Source: Sphingobacteruim zhuxiongii
GTDB lineage: Bacteria; Bacteroidota; Bacteroidia; Sphingobacteriales; Sphingobacteriaceae
Assembly: GCF_009557615.1 (NCBI RefSeq)
Contig: NZ_CP045652.1
Coordinates: 1,674,001-1,738,000, forward strand
Direction of reading: 5' to 3'
Length of the DNA stretch: 64,000 nt
The notes under the pieces are model-generated. The model saw nothing but the letters and a program-made list of their open reading frames with translations. It made no database searches and had not been told where the DNA came from. Shown here piece after piece: positions 1-8,009 of this stretch. Position numbers and translations under genes: made by a program. Position 1 is the stretch's first letter, and each line of letters opens with the position of its first letter.

Positions 1-1
1 G

Positions 2-388
2 ATTCCCGAGTTTAAACTTAATTTAATGCAAGTTAGGCCTTATGTGCCCTTGAAGGGAGAAGTTATGGGGGTTGTTTTCAATGATACCAGTACCGAGCTG
101 TTTTTATTCATTAATGGACAATTTCAGTTCTTCAATAGCTTCGAAGTTATCACAGAAGACGATTTAAGTTATTTCATCTTGAATTTATTCCAAACTTTTG
201 GAATAAAAGACAAAGTGAATAAGGCGGTTGTGAGTGCTGTTGATATGGAACCTTCTTTTCAATATAAACTTCAACAACTGGCCGATGAAGTGTTGGTAAT
301 CAGAGCTAATACAAAATTGAAAGCAAGTGATGAGGTATCTGATGATATTACATCGAGTTATTTATTAGACTTACCTTTATGCGTATAA
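2..388 (+). CDS. DUF3822 family protein, C-terminal part (gene starts before the window)
   Basis: The frame is open to the left edge of the window (it reads IPEFKLNL before the first visible Met at 26), so this is the last ~129 residues of a longer protein. I recognise it as DUF3822-like from its sequence and from its place directly before rsmD, which is a common order in Bacteroidota. DUF3822 proteins are usually about 270 residues and have an actin/FtsA-like fold; their function is not established. The stop codon overlaps the rsmD start by 10 nt, so the two are probably translated from one message. Confidence 0.7.
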   Translation: MPEFKLNLMQVRPYVPLKGEVMGVVFNDTSTELFLFINGQFQFFNSFEVITEDDLSYFILNLFQTFGIKDKVNKAVVSAVDMEPSFQYKLQQLADEVLVIRANTKLKASDEVSDDITSSYLLDLPLCV

Positions 389-912
389 TTGGCGGGAAAG
401 CAGCAGGTCTGAGGATCAATCCTCCAACAAGTTTGCCTGTACGTCCAACTACAGATATTGCAAAAGAAGCTTTGTTCAATATTCTGAACAATCGTATTGA
501 GTTTGATGAGATAGATTGTTTAGATCTATTCGCTGGTACGGGGAATATCTCTTTTGAACTCGCATCGCGAGGCGCCGTATCGGTCGATGCAATCGATCAA
601 CATGCGAAATGCATTATGTATATCGATGAGACCGCGAAGAAATTGAAGCTTGAGCAAATTAAGACCCGTAGAGCGGATGTATTTAAATATATTAAATCGG
701 CAAAGAAGTCCTACGATTTTATCTTCGCTGATCCACCCTATGATATCGGGGCGCTTCCACAATTAGCCCAAATGATTCTCGATGGCGATCTATTGAAACC
801 TGGAGGCTTGCTTGTAATTGAACATCCAAGCTCTAGAAAATTAGCGGAAAGTCCGTATTTTGTAGAGATAAGAGTGTACGGAAACTCTTCTTTTAGTTTT
901 TATTCCAAATAA
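379..912 (+). CDS. rsmD: 16S rRNA (guanine(966)-N(2))-methyltransferase RsmD
   Basis: 177 residues, the normal length for RsmD. The N-terminus MRIIGGKAAGLRI is typical of the family. The SAM-binding motif I is DLFAGTGNISFE at residues 49-60 and the catalytic N6/N2-methyltransferase motif DPPY is at 118-121. The family methylates N2 of G966 in 16S rRNA on the assembled small subunit. It overlaps the preceding DUF3822-type gene and is followed by coaD after 1 nt, the rsmD-coaD order found in many bacteria. Confidence 0.93.
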   Translation: MRIIGGKAAGLRINPPTSLPVRPTTDIAKEALFNILNNRIEFDEIDCLDLFAGTGNISFELASRGAVSVDAIDQHAKCIMYIDETAKKLKLEQIKTRRADVFKYIKSAKKSYDFIFADPPYDIGALPQLAQMILDGDLLKPGGLLVIEHPSSRKLAESPYFVEIRVYGNSSFSFYSK

Positions 913-913
913 T

Positions 914-1393
914 ATGAAAATAGCTGTATTCCCAGGGTCTTTCGATCCCTATACTTTGGCCCACCACGATCTGGTAGAGCGTGCTTTACCAATTTTCGAT
1001 AAAATATACGTCGCGATAGGAATCAATAGCGCTAAGGTTGGGATGATGGATGTAGACTTGAAAAAGGAAGCGATCGCAGCTTTGTATGCTTCAAATCCAA
1101 AGATTGAAGTGACTACTTATAAGGGATTGACTGTCGATTATTGTAAAGAAGTGCGGGCGCAAGTTATCCTACGTGGATTGCGAAATACGACAGATTTAGA
1201 TTATGAAAATATTATTGCACAGAATAATTTGCAGTTAAATCCAGCAGTAGAGAGTTATTTCCTCGTTAGTAGAACTGGTTTAGCGCATATATCTTCGACG
1301 ATCGTACGCGATATTTGGCGAAACAATGGTGACATTGCACCATTAGTTCCTGCCCAAATTCTTAAATATATTGAAAAGTTAGACCGTAAATAG
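914..1393 (+). CDS. coaD: pantetheine-phosphate adenylyltransferase (CoaD)
   Basis: 159 residues, standard size. CoaD transfers AMP from ATP to 4'-phosphopantetheine, the penultimate step of coenzyme A synthesis, in the cytoplasm. The nucleotidyltransferase motif GSFDP is at residues 8-12 and the ISSTxxR signature at 126-132 (ISSTIVR). The substrate loop GLRNTTDLDYE follows residue 88. The (T/H)xGH motif reads TLAH at 14-17, so the usual glycine is alanine; the His is kept. It starts 1 nt after rsmD. Its last 15 nt overlap the end of the convergent helicase gene. Confidence 0.95.
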   Translation: MKIAVFPGSFDPYTLAHHDLVERALPIFDKIYVAIGINSAKVGMMDVDLKKEAIAALYASNPKIEVTTYKGLTVDYCKEVRAQVILRGLRNTTDLDYENIIAQNNLQLNPAVESYFLVSRTGLAHISSTIVRDIWRNNGDIAPLVPAQILKYIEKLDRK

Positions 1394-2689
1394 TCTAATT
1401 TTTTTACCTTTTATCTTAGTATTATTTCCTGTTTTCGCAATTTCGGACGCTTTACTGGCTGCCACAGCAACGTAAGATTCATAATCTTTTAGATTAATCA
1501 TTCCCACATCTTCTTTTTCCATTTTCGTCAAAGAGTGTAAGAATCCAACGATATCGACCTTGTTGATTTTGTCTTTTTTACCTGCAGAGATACGCATGGT
1601 TTTAAATCCCGGTGCATCTGGTAGGGGATAGAACTCGTCCAGACTCATGACTTCTGAATCTTGAAAATATTCTGGAAAACGATCCTCAGGTGTGAAAATA
1701 CCATAAACGGAACCCGAGCTTTGATTTCTTCCTGTACGACCATTTCGGTGAATAAACTCTTCTTCTTTATATGGAAATTGATAATGAATAACGTGCTTCA
1801 TTTCTGGAATATCCAAACCTCTAGATCCCAAATCGGTCGTCACAAGGATATGCTCACTACCATTCTTAATCTTGATTATCGCCAACTCACGATCGTATTG
1901 GTCTAATCCTCCGTGGTAGTTAATACATTCTACACCCTTACCAATCAGGAGCCTTTGAATATGATCTACCGCTTCTCGATGATTACAGAAAATCAATACT
2001 TTCTCCGTACCGATTTTACAGATTAACTTGAATAACGCTTCAAGCTTCATCTTACTGCTTGCCTCAATCTGGAAATAACCCAAATTCGGCGTAAAAACCG
2101 TATCTGCTAAGAAGTTTAGGGATACCGGATTGTTGAGCTTTAAGAATGGTGGATATTCTTTGATAGCCGTTGCTGACGTTAAAATCTGATTTTTAATGCC
2201 TGGGCAAGCATTTAAAATACTGTCCAATTGTTCATGAAAACCTAATTCCAGTGACTTATCGAACTCATCGAGTACCAAGATTTTACAATCTTTCAATAAA
2301 TTCGGATTTCTGTCAATATGATATAGAATACGTCCTGGTGTACCGACAATTAAATTAGGAATCTGCTCGAGTTTTTTGCGCTCCGCTCGCGCATCATTCC
2401 CCCCGTATACACAAACCAAGGATATATCCTTGGTTAAGGCTTTAATTACTTGCTCGATCTGTAAAGCTAATTCGCGCGTTGGAACAATAACTAATGCTGA
2501 TGTTCCTTTTAATTTGGCCTTCTCCATCAATTTCAACATCAATAGGGCAAAGGCTAAAGTCTTACCGCTTCCGGTAGGAGACAAAAGCATGAAGTCTCGA
2601 CTATAATCAAACGCCGCTAAAGATTCCTCTTGCATGGCGTTTAACTTTTCGATTCCTAAGTTTTTGAGATACTGTTCTAATGCTAGCAT
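1379..2689 (-). CDS. DEAD-box RNA helicase (DbpA-like C-terminal domain)
   Basis: 436 residues. All core helicase motifs are visible: Q-motif region near 12-23, Walker A SPTGSGKT 37-44, PTREL 70-74, TPGR 117-120, motif II DEFD 141-144 (DEFD in place of DEAD), SAT 172-174, and HRNGRTGR in the second RecA domain. The last ~75 residues contain a small DbpA-type RNA-binding domain (MRISAGKKDKINKVDIVGFL) with a basic tail. Such helicases remodel RNA, often during 50S ribosome assembly. DbpA specificity is inferred only from the C-terminal domain. The gene stands alone and converges with coaD. A TACTTTTG box lies 4 nt before the start codon, so the message may be leaderless. Confidence 0.9.
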   Translation of the reverse strand: MLALEQYLKNLGIEKLNAMQEESLAAFDYSRDFMLLSPTGSGKTLAFALLMLKLMEKAKLKGTSALVIVPTRELALQIEQVIKALTKDISLVCVYGGNDARAERKKLEQIPNLIVGTPGRILYHIDRNPNLLKDCKILVLDEFDKSLELGFHEQLDSILNACPGIKNQILTSATAIKEYPPFLKLNNPVSLNFLADTVFTPNLGYFQIEASSKMKLEALFKLICKIGTEKVLIFCNHREAVDHIQRLLIGKGVECINYHGGLDQYDRELAIIKIKNGSEHILVTTDLGSRGLDIPEMKHVIHYQFPYKEEEFIHRNGRTGRNQSSGSVYGIFTPEDRFPEYFQDSEVMSLDEFYPLPDAPGFKTMRISAGKKDKINKVDIVGFLHSLTKMEKEDVGMINLKDYESYVAVAASKASEIAKTGNNTKIKGKKIRLFTV

Positions 2690-2693
2690 GCCG

Positions 2694-2701
2694 CAAAAGT
2701 A
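2694..2701 (-). promoter_or_regulatory. -7 promoter box TACTTTTG of the helicase gene
   Basis: On the minus strand this octamer matches the Bacteroidota -7 consensus TAnnTTTG exactly and ends 4 nt before the ATG at 2689. Transcription would begin at or next to the start codon. A clear -33 TTTG is not visible at the usual distance. Confidence 0.5.
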
Positions 2702-2795
2702 TCAATTTAAATGCTATTTCACTTGATGATATAGAATTATAATAATTTGCAATTGATATTTAAAGTTTGGCACACTGTTTGATTGTGTACTAGTA

Positions 2796-2856
2796 TTCAT
2801 AATTTAGGTTAATAATTGGTTAGTTAAAGCTTGTAATCTCCCCGATTACAAGCTTT
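2796..2856 (-). repeat. GGGGA-loop hairpin plus conserved 33-nt tail, copy 1
   Basis: Read on the minus strand: a perfect 13-bp stem (arms 2856-2844 and 2838-2826) closes a GGGGA loop at 2843-2839, followed by the tail at 2828-2796, which is identical over 33 nt to 12421-12453. The tail's first TTT is part of the stem. The hairpin lies 26 nt after the stop of the head-GIN gene and could serve as its terminator. The plus strand also has a T-rich run after the stem, so termination could work both ways. An ATG in the tail (2800) opens a 28-codon frame ending at 2714, before the helicase. Confidence 0.75.
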
Positions 2857-2881
2857 TCTTTTTTAGCCTAAGTATTTGATA

Positions 2882-3643
2882 TTAATTAGCGTTGCTAATT
2901 GTTCCACCGCTTGACTTCTCGAAACTTGTTGCTTTTGGTTGCCCAGTATAGGATACCCTAGCACCAGAAGATGCTTCCGCAGACAAGGACTCTGTTACGT
3001 GTATATTTATTTTAGCACCTGAACTTGCGTCGGCAGTCACTTTATTTGACGAAAGCTTTTGCGCATTAATATTAGCGTTTGAGCTTGCTTCAATGGACGT
3101 TGTTTTGCTTGCCCCTGAAATTTCTACAACGGATGCAGAAGAGGCTTCAATGGCCAATGTTGTTGCTTTTATAGCCCCGGTATGTACCTTTGAAGCAGAA
3201 CTAGTTTCAATCGATAATGCATTAGCGTTTATTGCTGCTGTCTTTAATGATCCGGCAGAGGATAGGTCAATATCAAGATCACGAACATCAATAGCGTCTG
3301 TAATTTCTAATGAACCTGCAGACGAAAGTTCAATACTACTCAAATTCGGATTGATATATACCGTCGCTTTTAGGTTTTTAGAGTTTTGAATGTTGCTGTT
3401 CCGCTTTACGCGAATGGTCAACACGCCTGATTCAACCTTAGTCTCAATCTTGCCGAGCTGATTTTGGTTTTGCGCTTCAAGGACAACCTCGTTCTTGTTT
3501 GATTTAATGATTTTCGCTTGAATGCCAGTAGAAACGGAGATACCAATAGGTTTTGAACTGATTTTTCGAACTTCAGATTGCTGTGCATAACTTAAGCTCG
3601 CAAATCCAATAAATGCAATGGTTAATAATTTTCTCATAATCAC
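2882..3643 (-). CDS. head GIN domain-containing protein (DUF2807), exported
   Basis: 253 residues with a signal peptide (MRKLLTIAFIGFASLSYAQ; the second Met is the natural start). The mature part is a repetitive beta-strand protein rich in Ser/Ala, with recurring SSA-type repeats (ELSSAGSLEITDA, DLSSAGSLKTAA, ETSSASKV, EASSASVV) expected to form a right-handed beta-helix. This is the DUF2807 'putative auto-transporter adhesin, head GIN' family, common in Bacteroidota. Function is unknown; it probably sits in the periplasm or on the cell surface. Single-gene unit, terminated by the hairpin at 2826-2856. Confidence 0.85.
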   Translation of the reverse strand: MIMRKLLTIAFIGFASLSYAQQSEVRKISSKPIGISVSTGIQAKIIKSNKNEVVLEAQNQNQLGKIETKVESGVLTIRVKRNSNIQNSKNLKATVYINPNLSSIELSSAGSLEITDAIDVRDLDIDLSSAGSLKTAAINANALSIETSSASKVHTGAIKATTLAIEASSASVVEISGASKTTSIEASSNANINAQKLSSNKVTADASSGAKINIHVTESLSAEASSGARVSYTGQPKATSFEKSSGGTISNAN

Positions 3644-3694
3644 TTATACATTATTTAAGTTACTGCAATTTAAGTAATCCTAATGGCAAATTGT

Positions 3695-3706
3695 CCTTTA
3701 GTAAAC
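3695..3706. promoter_or_regulatory. candidate operator CCTTTAGTAAAC before the Crp/Fnr gene
   Basis: The core TTTAGTAAA (3697-3705) is a 9-bp palindrome. The same palindrome with flanks, CCTTTACTAAAC, occurs at 4414-4425 in front of the efflux operon. In both places it is followed within 20 nt by GGAA, a TTTG and ATTG. It lies 118 nt before the regulator's chosen start. Confidence 0.45.
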
Positions 3707-3824
3707 TGGAAAATTTGAAATTGTAGAAGAATTAGGTTAGGAAAAGATAAATTTAAAAATTTTGTGTAGACCGATTAAAAAGCATATTTTCAAGTATCTT
3801 AACCGTTCGATAAAGGGGAGTTTA

Positions 3825-4385
3825 ATGGATCTTATAAGCAATTTCAAACAGTTATATCATATTGATGATTTCTTAGAGGAATATCTCGATAAAATAATAG
3901 AGACAAAGAACTTTCAAAAAGGAGATATTATATTCGAACCCGGAGCATATCTCAAGTATATATACTTTATCGAAGAAGGCTTTACGCGCATTTACTATTA
4001 TAAGAACCGACGCGATATTACCCATTCCTTTTTTGGCTCAAATTCCTTTAGTACTGGGATAGAAAGTGTATTCTACAAAAAGCCTGCGATGTTTGGCTTT
4101 CAGGCATTGACGGCTTCTCGAATTAGCTATATGCCATTTGCGGCGATTGAGAAGCTTGCGAAGACTAATATTACAATGAATCAGATTGTCCAAAAAGTAT
4201 TATTAGATAATTTAATCCACTTTTCTACCCGTTTCTATAATACCCAGTTTGAAACCGCTCATGAGCGCTATGCTTCGCTCATCAAGGAGAATCCCGAACT
4301 TTTTCAAAACGCAACCTTAGGTCATATTGCTTCTTACCTAGGTATTTCTCAACAAACACTCTCCGTTATCCGAGGACAGAAATAA
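3825..4385 (+). CDS. Crp/Fnr family transcriptional regulator
   Basis: 186 residues from the ATG at 3825, chosen because an AAAGGGGAG purine tract sits just upstream and the family usually begins here; an upstream in-frame ATG at 3762 would add 21 unconserved residues. Residues ~25-110 form a cyclic-nucleotide-binding-type beta barrel (KGDIIFEPGAYLKYIYFIEEG). The C-terminal ~25 residues (LGHIASYLGISQQTLSVIRG) form a short helix-turn-helix. The conserved cAMP-binding residues are not evident, as in most Bacteroidota members of this group. It is the likely regulator of the efflux operon that starts 74 nt downstream. Confidence 0.85.
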   Translation: MDLISNFKQLYHIDDFLEEYLDKIIETKNFQKGDIIFEPGAYLKYIYFIEEGFTRIYYYKNRRDITHSFFGSNSFSTGIESVFYKKPAMFGFQALTASRISYMPFAAIEKLAKTNITMNQIVQKVLLDNLIHFSTRFYNTQFETAHERYASLIKENPELFQNATLGHIASYLGISQQTLSVIRGQK

Positions 4386-4413
4386 ATTTCATTTTTTAAG
4401 ATATCTGAAAATT

Positions 4414-4425
4414 CCTTTACTAAAC
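4414..4425. promoter_or_regulatory. candidate operator CCTTTACTAAAC before the efflux operon
   Basis: Palindromic core TTTACTAAA (4416-4424), the counterpart of the site at 3695-3706 with the central base changed G to C. It ends 34 nt before the TolC start, just upstream of GGAACTTTGC, which resembles a -7 box with GA in place of TA. The position fits an activator or repressor site. Confidence 0.45.
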
Positions 4426-4459
4426 AACTCGGAACTTTGCATTGTTAATCAAGTAAACA

Positions 4460-5860
4460 ATGAAAGAGATGACGTTTTCAAGAAAAGGAATTTTTATCGC
4501 ATGGGCGATACTTCTCAGTAGCATTGATTTAGCGTTTGCCCAAGATGACTTAACAACGTTTAGGGAACCTGTCAATAATGCAATTCGCTACAATAAATCG
4601 CTTAAAAATGCCGAGCTGGAAAATCAAAAAGTGGCATTAGATCAGCAGATGGTGAAAGGAAAGTTATTGCCAACGGTCTCCGCCAATGCGATGTATGGTT
4701 ATGTAAATAGTCTGATAAATATCGATCTCCCTACTCAAAATCTACCCATTACCGGAATTAATTTGTTCGAAGGAAGCCAGAGCGCTAGACTTTCAACACA
4801 AGTTGGATTGGCTGGAGTTACAGCAACGCAAGTAATTTTTTCGGGCCTACAGATAAGTAATGGACAGAAAGCATTGGAGCAGAAATTTAAAGCACAAAGA
4901 CTCCTCCAAGAGGCTAGTTATGATCAGGTAGCACAAGAGGTCATTATGTGTTTTGATCAACTGATGCTACTCAAGGAGGTTGATTTACTGATTGCCGATT
5001 CTGAGAAGCGATTGAATAAAGAGCATCAGAAGGTCATGCAAGCAATAGAAAACGGACTTGCAATCCCATATGATCGCGATAAGATAAAATTAGCAATTCT
5101 GGAGTTGGAAAGTAAGAAAGCCGAAGTCGAGAGTAATCGAGAATTGCTTCATTACAAGTTATCAGAATTAACGGGAATGAAGGGCTCAGCCTTGGAGAAT
5201 GTCCGATTCAAGTTAAAGGAAATATTATTAGATAAGGATACTGCTACTGTGATGAACCGTAAGGAAATATCCGCTTTAGAAGCATCTCAAAAAGCGTATG
5301 AATATGCTTATAAAAAGGAGAAAGGGACTAAGCTTCCACAGGTTTTTGCTTTTGGCAATGTATCCTATGTTAATGCTTTTGGTACCAGCTTAAAGATCAA
5401 AGATTTACCCGTTGTTGGTGATTTAAAATTGTCAAGTAATCAGTTGATGATGGCTCCAAATTATGCAATAGGCATTGGAGCAAAGTGGACCATCTTCGAA
5501 GGCAAAACCCATCAAACAGCTATTGACAAGGCAAAAATCGATATGCAAATCAATGAAAACAAGCTTTCCGATACTAAAGAGAAACTCGCACTTCTTCAAC
5601 GAAAGACAATCGTCGATTATGATTTGTCGATGAAGAAAATTAAGGTGAATGAACAGCAGGTGGAAATAGCAAAAAATAACTTGTATTTAGCTTCCAGACA
5701 ATTCGAAGAAGGTCTAAGTGATGTGACAGATCGTTTAGAAGCCGAAAACGAATACTATAAACAGACATTGAATTATTATACTCAAATCTTAAACCAACGT
5801 ACAGCTGCTTTAGAACTGCTTAAAGCAAATGGCAACTTGTATCAAACTGTAACTCGATAA
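4460..5860 (+). CDS. TolC family outer membrane efflux protein
   Basis: 466 residues with an N-terminal signal peptide ending near AFAQ (residue ~27). The mature protein has the two-fold repeated, helix-rich, Gln/Lys/Glu-heavy pattern of outer membrane efflux ducts, with long coiled-coil segments around residues 130-230 and 350-440. TolC proteins form the trimeric outer membrane channel of tripartite pumps. First gene of a three-gene operon with an adaptor (2 nt downstream) and an ABC-2 permease. Confidence 0.88.
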   Translation: MKEMTFSRKGIFIAWAILLSSIDLAFAQDDLTTFREPVNNAIRYNKSLKNAELENQKVALDQQMVKGKLLPTVSANAMYGYVNSLINIDLPTQNLPITGINLFEGSQSARLSTQVGLAGVTATQVIFSGLQISNGQKALEQKFKAQRLLQEASYDQVAQEVIMCFDQLMLLKEVDLLIADSEKRLNKEHQKVMQAIENGLAIPYDRDKIKLAILELESKKAEVESNRELLHYKLSELTGMKGSALENVRFKLKEILLDKDTATVMNRKEISALEASQKAYEYAYKKEKGTKLPQVFAFGNVSYVNAFGTSLKIKDLPVVGDLKLSSNQLMMAPNYAIGIGAKWTIFEGKTHQTAIDKAKIDMQINENKLSDTKEKLALLQRKTIVDYDLSMKKIKVNEQQVEIAKNNLYLASRQFEEGLSDVTDRLEAENEYYKQTLNYYTQILNQRTAALELLKANGNLYQTVTR

Positions 5861-5862
5861 TC

Positions 5863-6840
5863 ATGAAAAAATTAACATATACGTTCGCCGCGCTTTTCTT
5901 TTTACAAAGCTGTTCTAATAAAGATGCTGAAAAGCAGGTTAAACTGGAAGGTAAAATTGAAAGAGATCAATTAGCTGTGACCACGAAGATTCCTGGTAAG
6001 ATTCAGCGAATTCTTGTAGAAGAAGGGCAACATGTTCAAAAAGGGGACACACTAGTTATTTTAGAACTTCCGGAGGTGGATGCGAAATCTATGCAGGCGC
6101 AGGGCGCCTTGGATGCTGCACAGGCCCAATATGAAATGGCACTAAAAGGAGCGACCGACGGACAGATGAAACAGTTACATGCGAAGGTGAACGGTTTAAA
6201 AGAACAATTTGACTTTGCGCAGAAGTCACTGGATCGCATGAATAATTTGTTGAGAGACTCCTTAGTGGCGCAACAAAAATATGATGAAGTTTATGCCAAA
6301 TACCAAGGTGCTAAGAATCAATATTTAGCTGCCCAAGCTGAAGTGGCAGATGTACAGCATGGAGCACGCGTCGAACAGCAACGTATGGCTCTTGGACAAA
6401 AGGAACGTGCTATTGGTGCGGTTAGCGAGGTAAACGTGGCATCCAAAGAACGTTACATTATTGCGCCTCAAGATATGAGCATAGAGACGATTAATCTTCG
6501 CGTTGGTGAACTAGCACTCGCTGGCTATAGTTTATTGTCAGGTTACATTATTGATGGCACTTATTTTCGCGTAACAATTCCAGAAAGTCAAGTAAAGGAT
6601 TTTCAGAAGGGGGCGGAAAAGATATTAGTATTTCCTTATTTAGCTAACAGAGAGCTTAAAGCTCGTGTAGAGACCATTAAGTCGTTAAGTTCTTATGCGA
6701 ATATTAGCACCGCATATCCTGATTTTGAAGAACAGGAGACTTTATTCGAAATCCGACTAAAGCCCGTTAATCTCAATGATAGCCAAGATTTATTGACAAA
6801 AGCTACGTTTATTGTTAAACAAGAAAAATCAGCTAAGTAA
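5863..6840 (+). CDS. HlyD family efflux adaptor, lipoprotein (YhiI-like)
   Basis: 325 residues. The N-terminus MKKLTYTFAALFFLQSC has a lipobox with the lipid-attached Cys at 17, so it is a lipoprotein anchored in the inner membrane. A biotinyl-lipoyl-like half (KIPGKIQRILVEEGQHVQKGDTLVILE region, ~45-70) is followed by a coiled-coil hairpin at ~80-195 and a beta-barrel domain. The adaptor bridges the inner membrane permease to the TolC duct. It starts 2 nt after the TolC gene; its TAA overlaps the permease ATG by 1 nt (TAATG). Confidence 0.88.
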   Translation: MKKLTYTFAALFFLQSCSNKDAEKQVKLEGKIERDQLAVTTKIPGKIQRILVEEGQHVQKGDTLVILELPEVDAKSMQAQGALDAAQAQYEMALKGATDGQMKQLHAKVNGLKEQFDFAQKSLDRMNNLLRDSLVAQQKYDEVYAKYQGAKNQYLAAQAEVADVQHGARVEQQRMALGQKERAIGAVSEVNVASKERYIIAPQDMSIETINLRVGELALAGYSLLSGYIIDGTYFRVTIPESQVKDFQKGAEKILVFPYLANRELKARVETIKSLSSYANISTAYPDFEEQETLFEIRLKPVNLNDSQDLLTKATFIVKQEKSAK

Positions 6841-8009
6841 TGAAGAACTTTATTAGCTTATTGAAGCGAGAGTTTTCGCTATTTTTTCAAAATAAAGTGC
6901 TGATGGTTTTATTCCTTGGCGCGCCAATCATGTATGCTGTACTGATAGGAGGGGTCTATAAGAAAGGGAAGGTGACGAATCTTCCTATCATCGTCGTCGA
7001 TGAAGATCGAAGCCCTATGAGTCAGCAATTAATTGAGATGTTTAATGAGAGTGAAGTAATTTATGTTGCGGAGGTTTTGAACGATGGTTTTAAAGCAAAG
7101 GAGGAAGCTTTGCGTACCGAGTCGACTGTTGTTGTTCAGATTCCTAGAAACTTCTCTTCAAATATTAACTACGGTCGTTCGACAGAGTTGACTTTGTTTG
7201 TGAATGCATCAAATACATTGACGTCGAATTATGCGATGATGGCTGTTAATGTTGCTGCTGGAACAATGAAAGCCGGAATTCAAATTAAAGCTCAACAGAA
7301 GAAAGGTGTTCCAGAATTTGTCGCTTCTCAACAATATGAGCCCTTTAAAACGACGATTATCAAACAACATATACGAAGTGGAAACTACTTATACTTTATG
7401 TTACCGGGCGTTTTGCTTACCGTACTTCAGCAGGTCATGATGTTGGGATTGGCACTAAGTTTTGCCTCAGAGTTTGAAAAAGGAACTTTTACCGATTTAG
7501 TCGCTCGATCTAAAAATGTATTCCTTCTGATTCTGGTCAAAGTGTTGCCTTATATTCTGATGTCGGTTTTTATTGTATTCCTGTACTATGGGTTTTCTGT
7601 ATTCTATCGTATGCCTTTACAGTTATCAGGCATATCATTTTATGTCTATACCTTGTTGTTTTTACTAGCGGTAGCTTTTATTGGTATTTTGGTGAGCATT
7701 GCAATCCCGAGCCAGTTGAAGGCGACAGAAATCTTAATGGTTATTGCTACACCAAGTTTTATATTAAGCGGTTTCACTTGGCCTTTAAGTCAAATGCCGG
7801 AATGGATTGTTTGTATTGCAAAGGTAATTCCATTAACTCATTATCTGCAAATATTTAGAACGATGATTATCGAGCAGGGCGGAGCCGCTTACGTGCAAGA
7901 AGCAGTCTGGGGATTAGTGCTAATCGCTTCTATTGCTTTGCTACTTTCTGTGGTTCTATTGCAGTTGAAAATAAATAAAGCGAATAAAGAATTAAAAGCG
8001 CAAGCTTAA
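6840..8009 (+). CDS. ABC-2 type transporter permease (YhhJ-like)
   Basis: 389 residues. One TM helix near residues 20-40, a large periplasmic domain (~45-175), then about five TM helices at 180-380, the layout of ABC-2 exporter subunits such as YhhJ/YbhR. Conserved features include the LPGVLLTVLQQVMMLG helix and the FEKGTFTDLVARS stretch where many relatives have a KExGT-type motif. No ATP-binding gene is present in this operon; E. coli relatives pair with the ATPase RbbA. A partner ATPase must be elsewhere, or be shared with the second exporter at 12.5-18.6 kb. Confidence 0.85.
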   Translation: MKNFISLLKREFSLFFQNKVLMVLFLGAPIMYAVLIGGVYKKGKVTNLPIIVVDEDRSPMSQQLIEMFNESEVIYVAEVLNDGFKAKEEALRTESTVVVQIPRNFSSNINYGRSTELTLFVNASNTLTSNYAMMAVNVAAGTMKAGIQIKAQQKKGVPEFVASQQYEPFKTTIIKQHIRSGNYLYFMLPGVLLTVLQQVMMLGLALSFASEFEKGTFTDLVARSKNVFLLILVKVLPYILMSVFIVFLYYGFSVFYRMPLQLSGISFYVYTLLFLLAVAFIGILVSIAIPSQLKATEILMVIATPSFILSGFTWPLSQMPEWIVCIAKVIPLTHYLQIFRTMIIEQGGAAYVQEAVWGLVLIASIALLLSVVLLQLKINKANKELKAQA

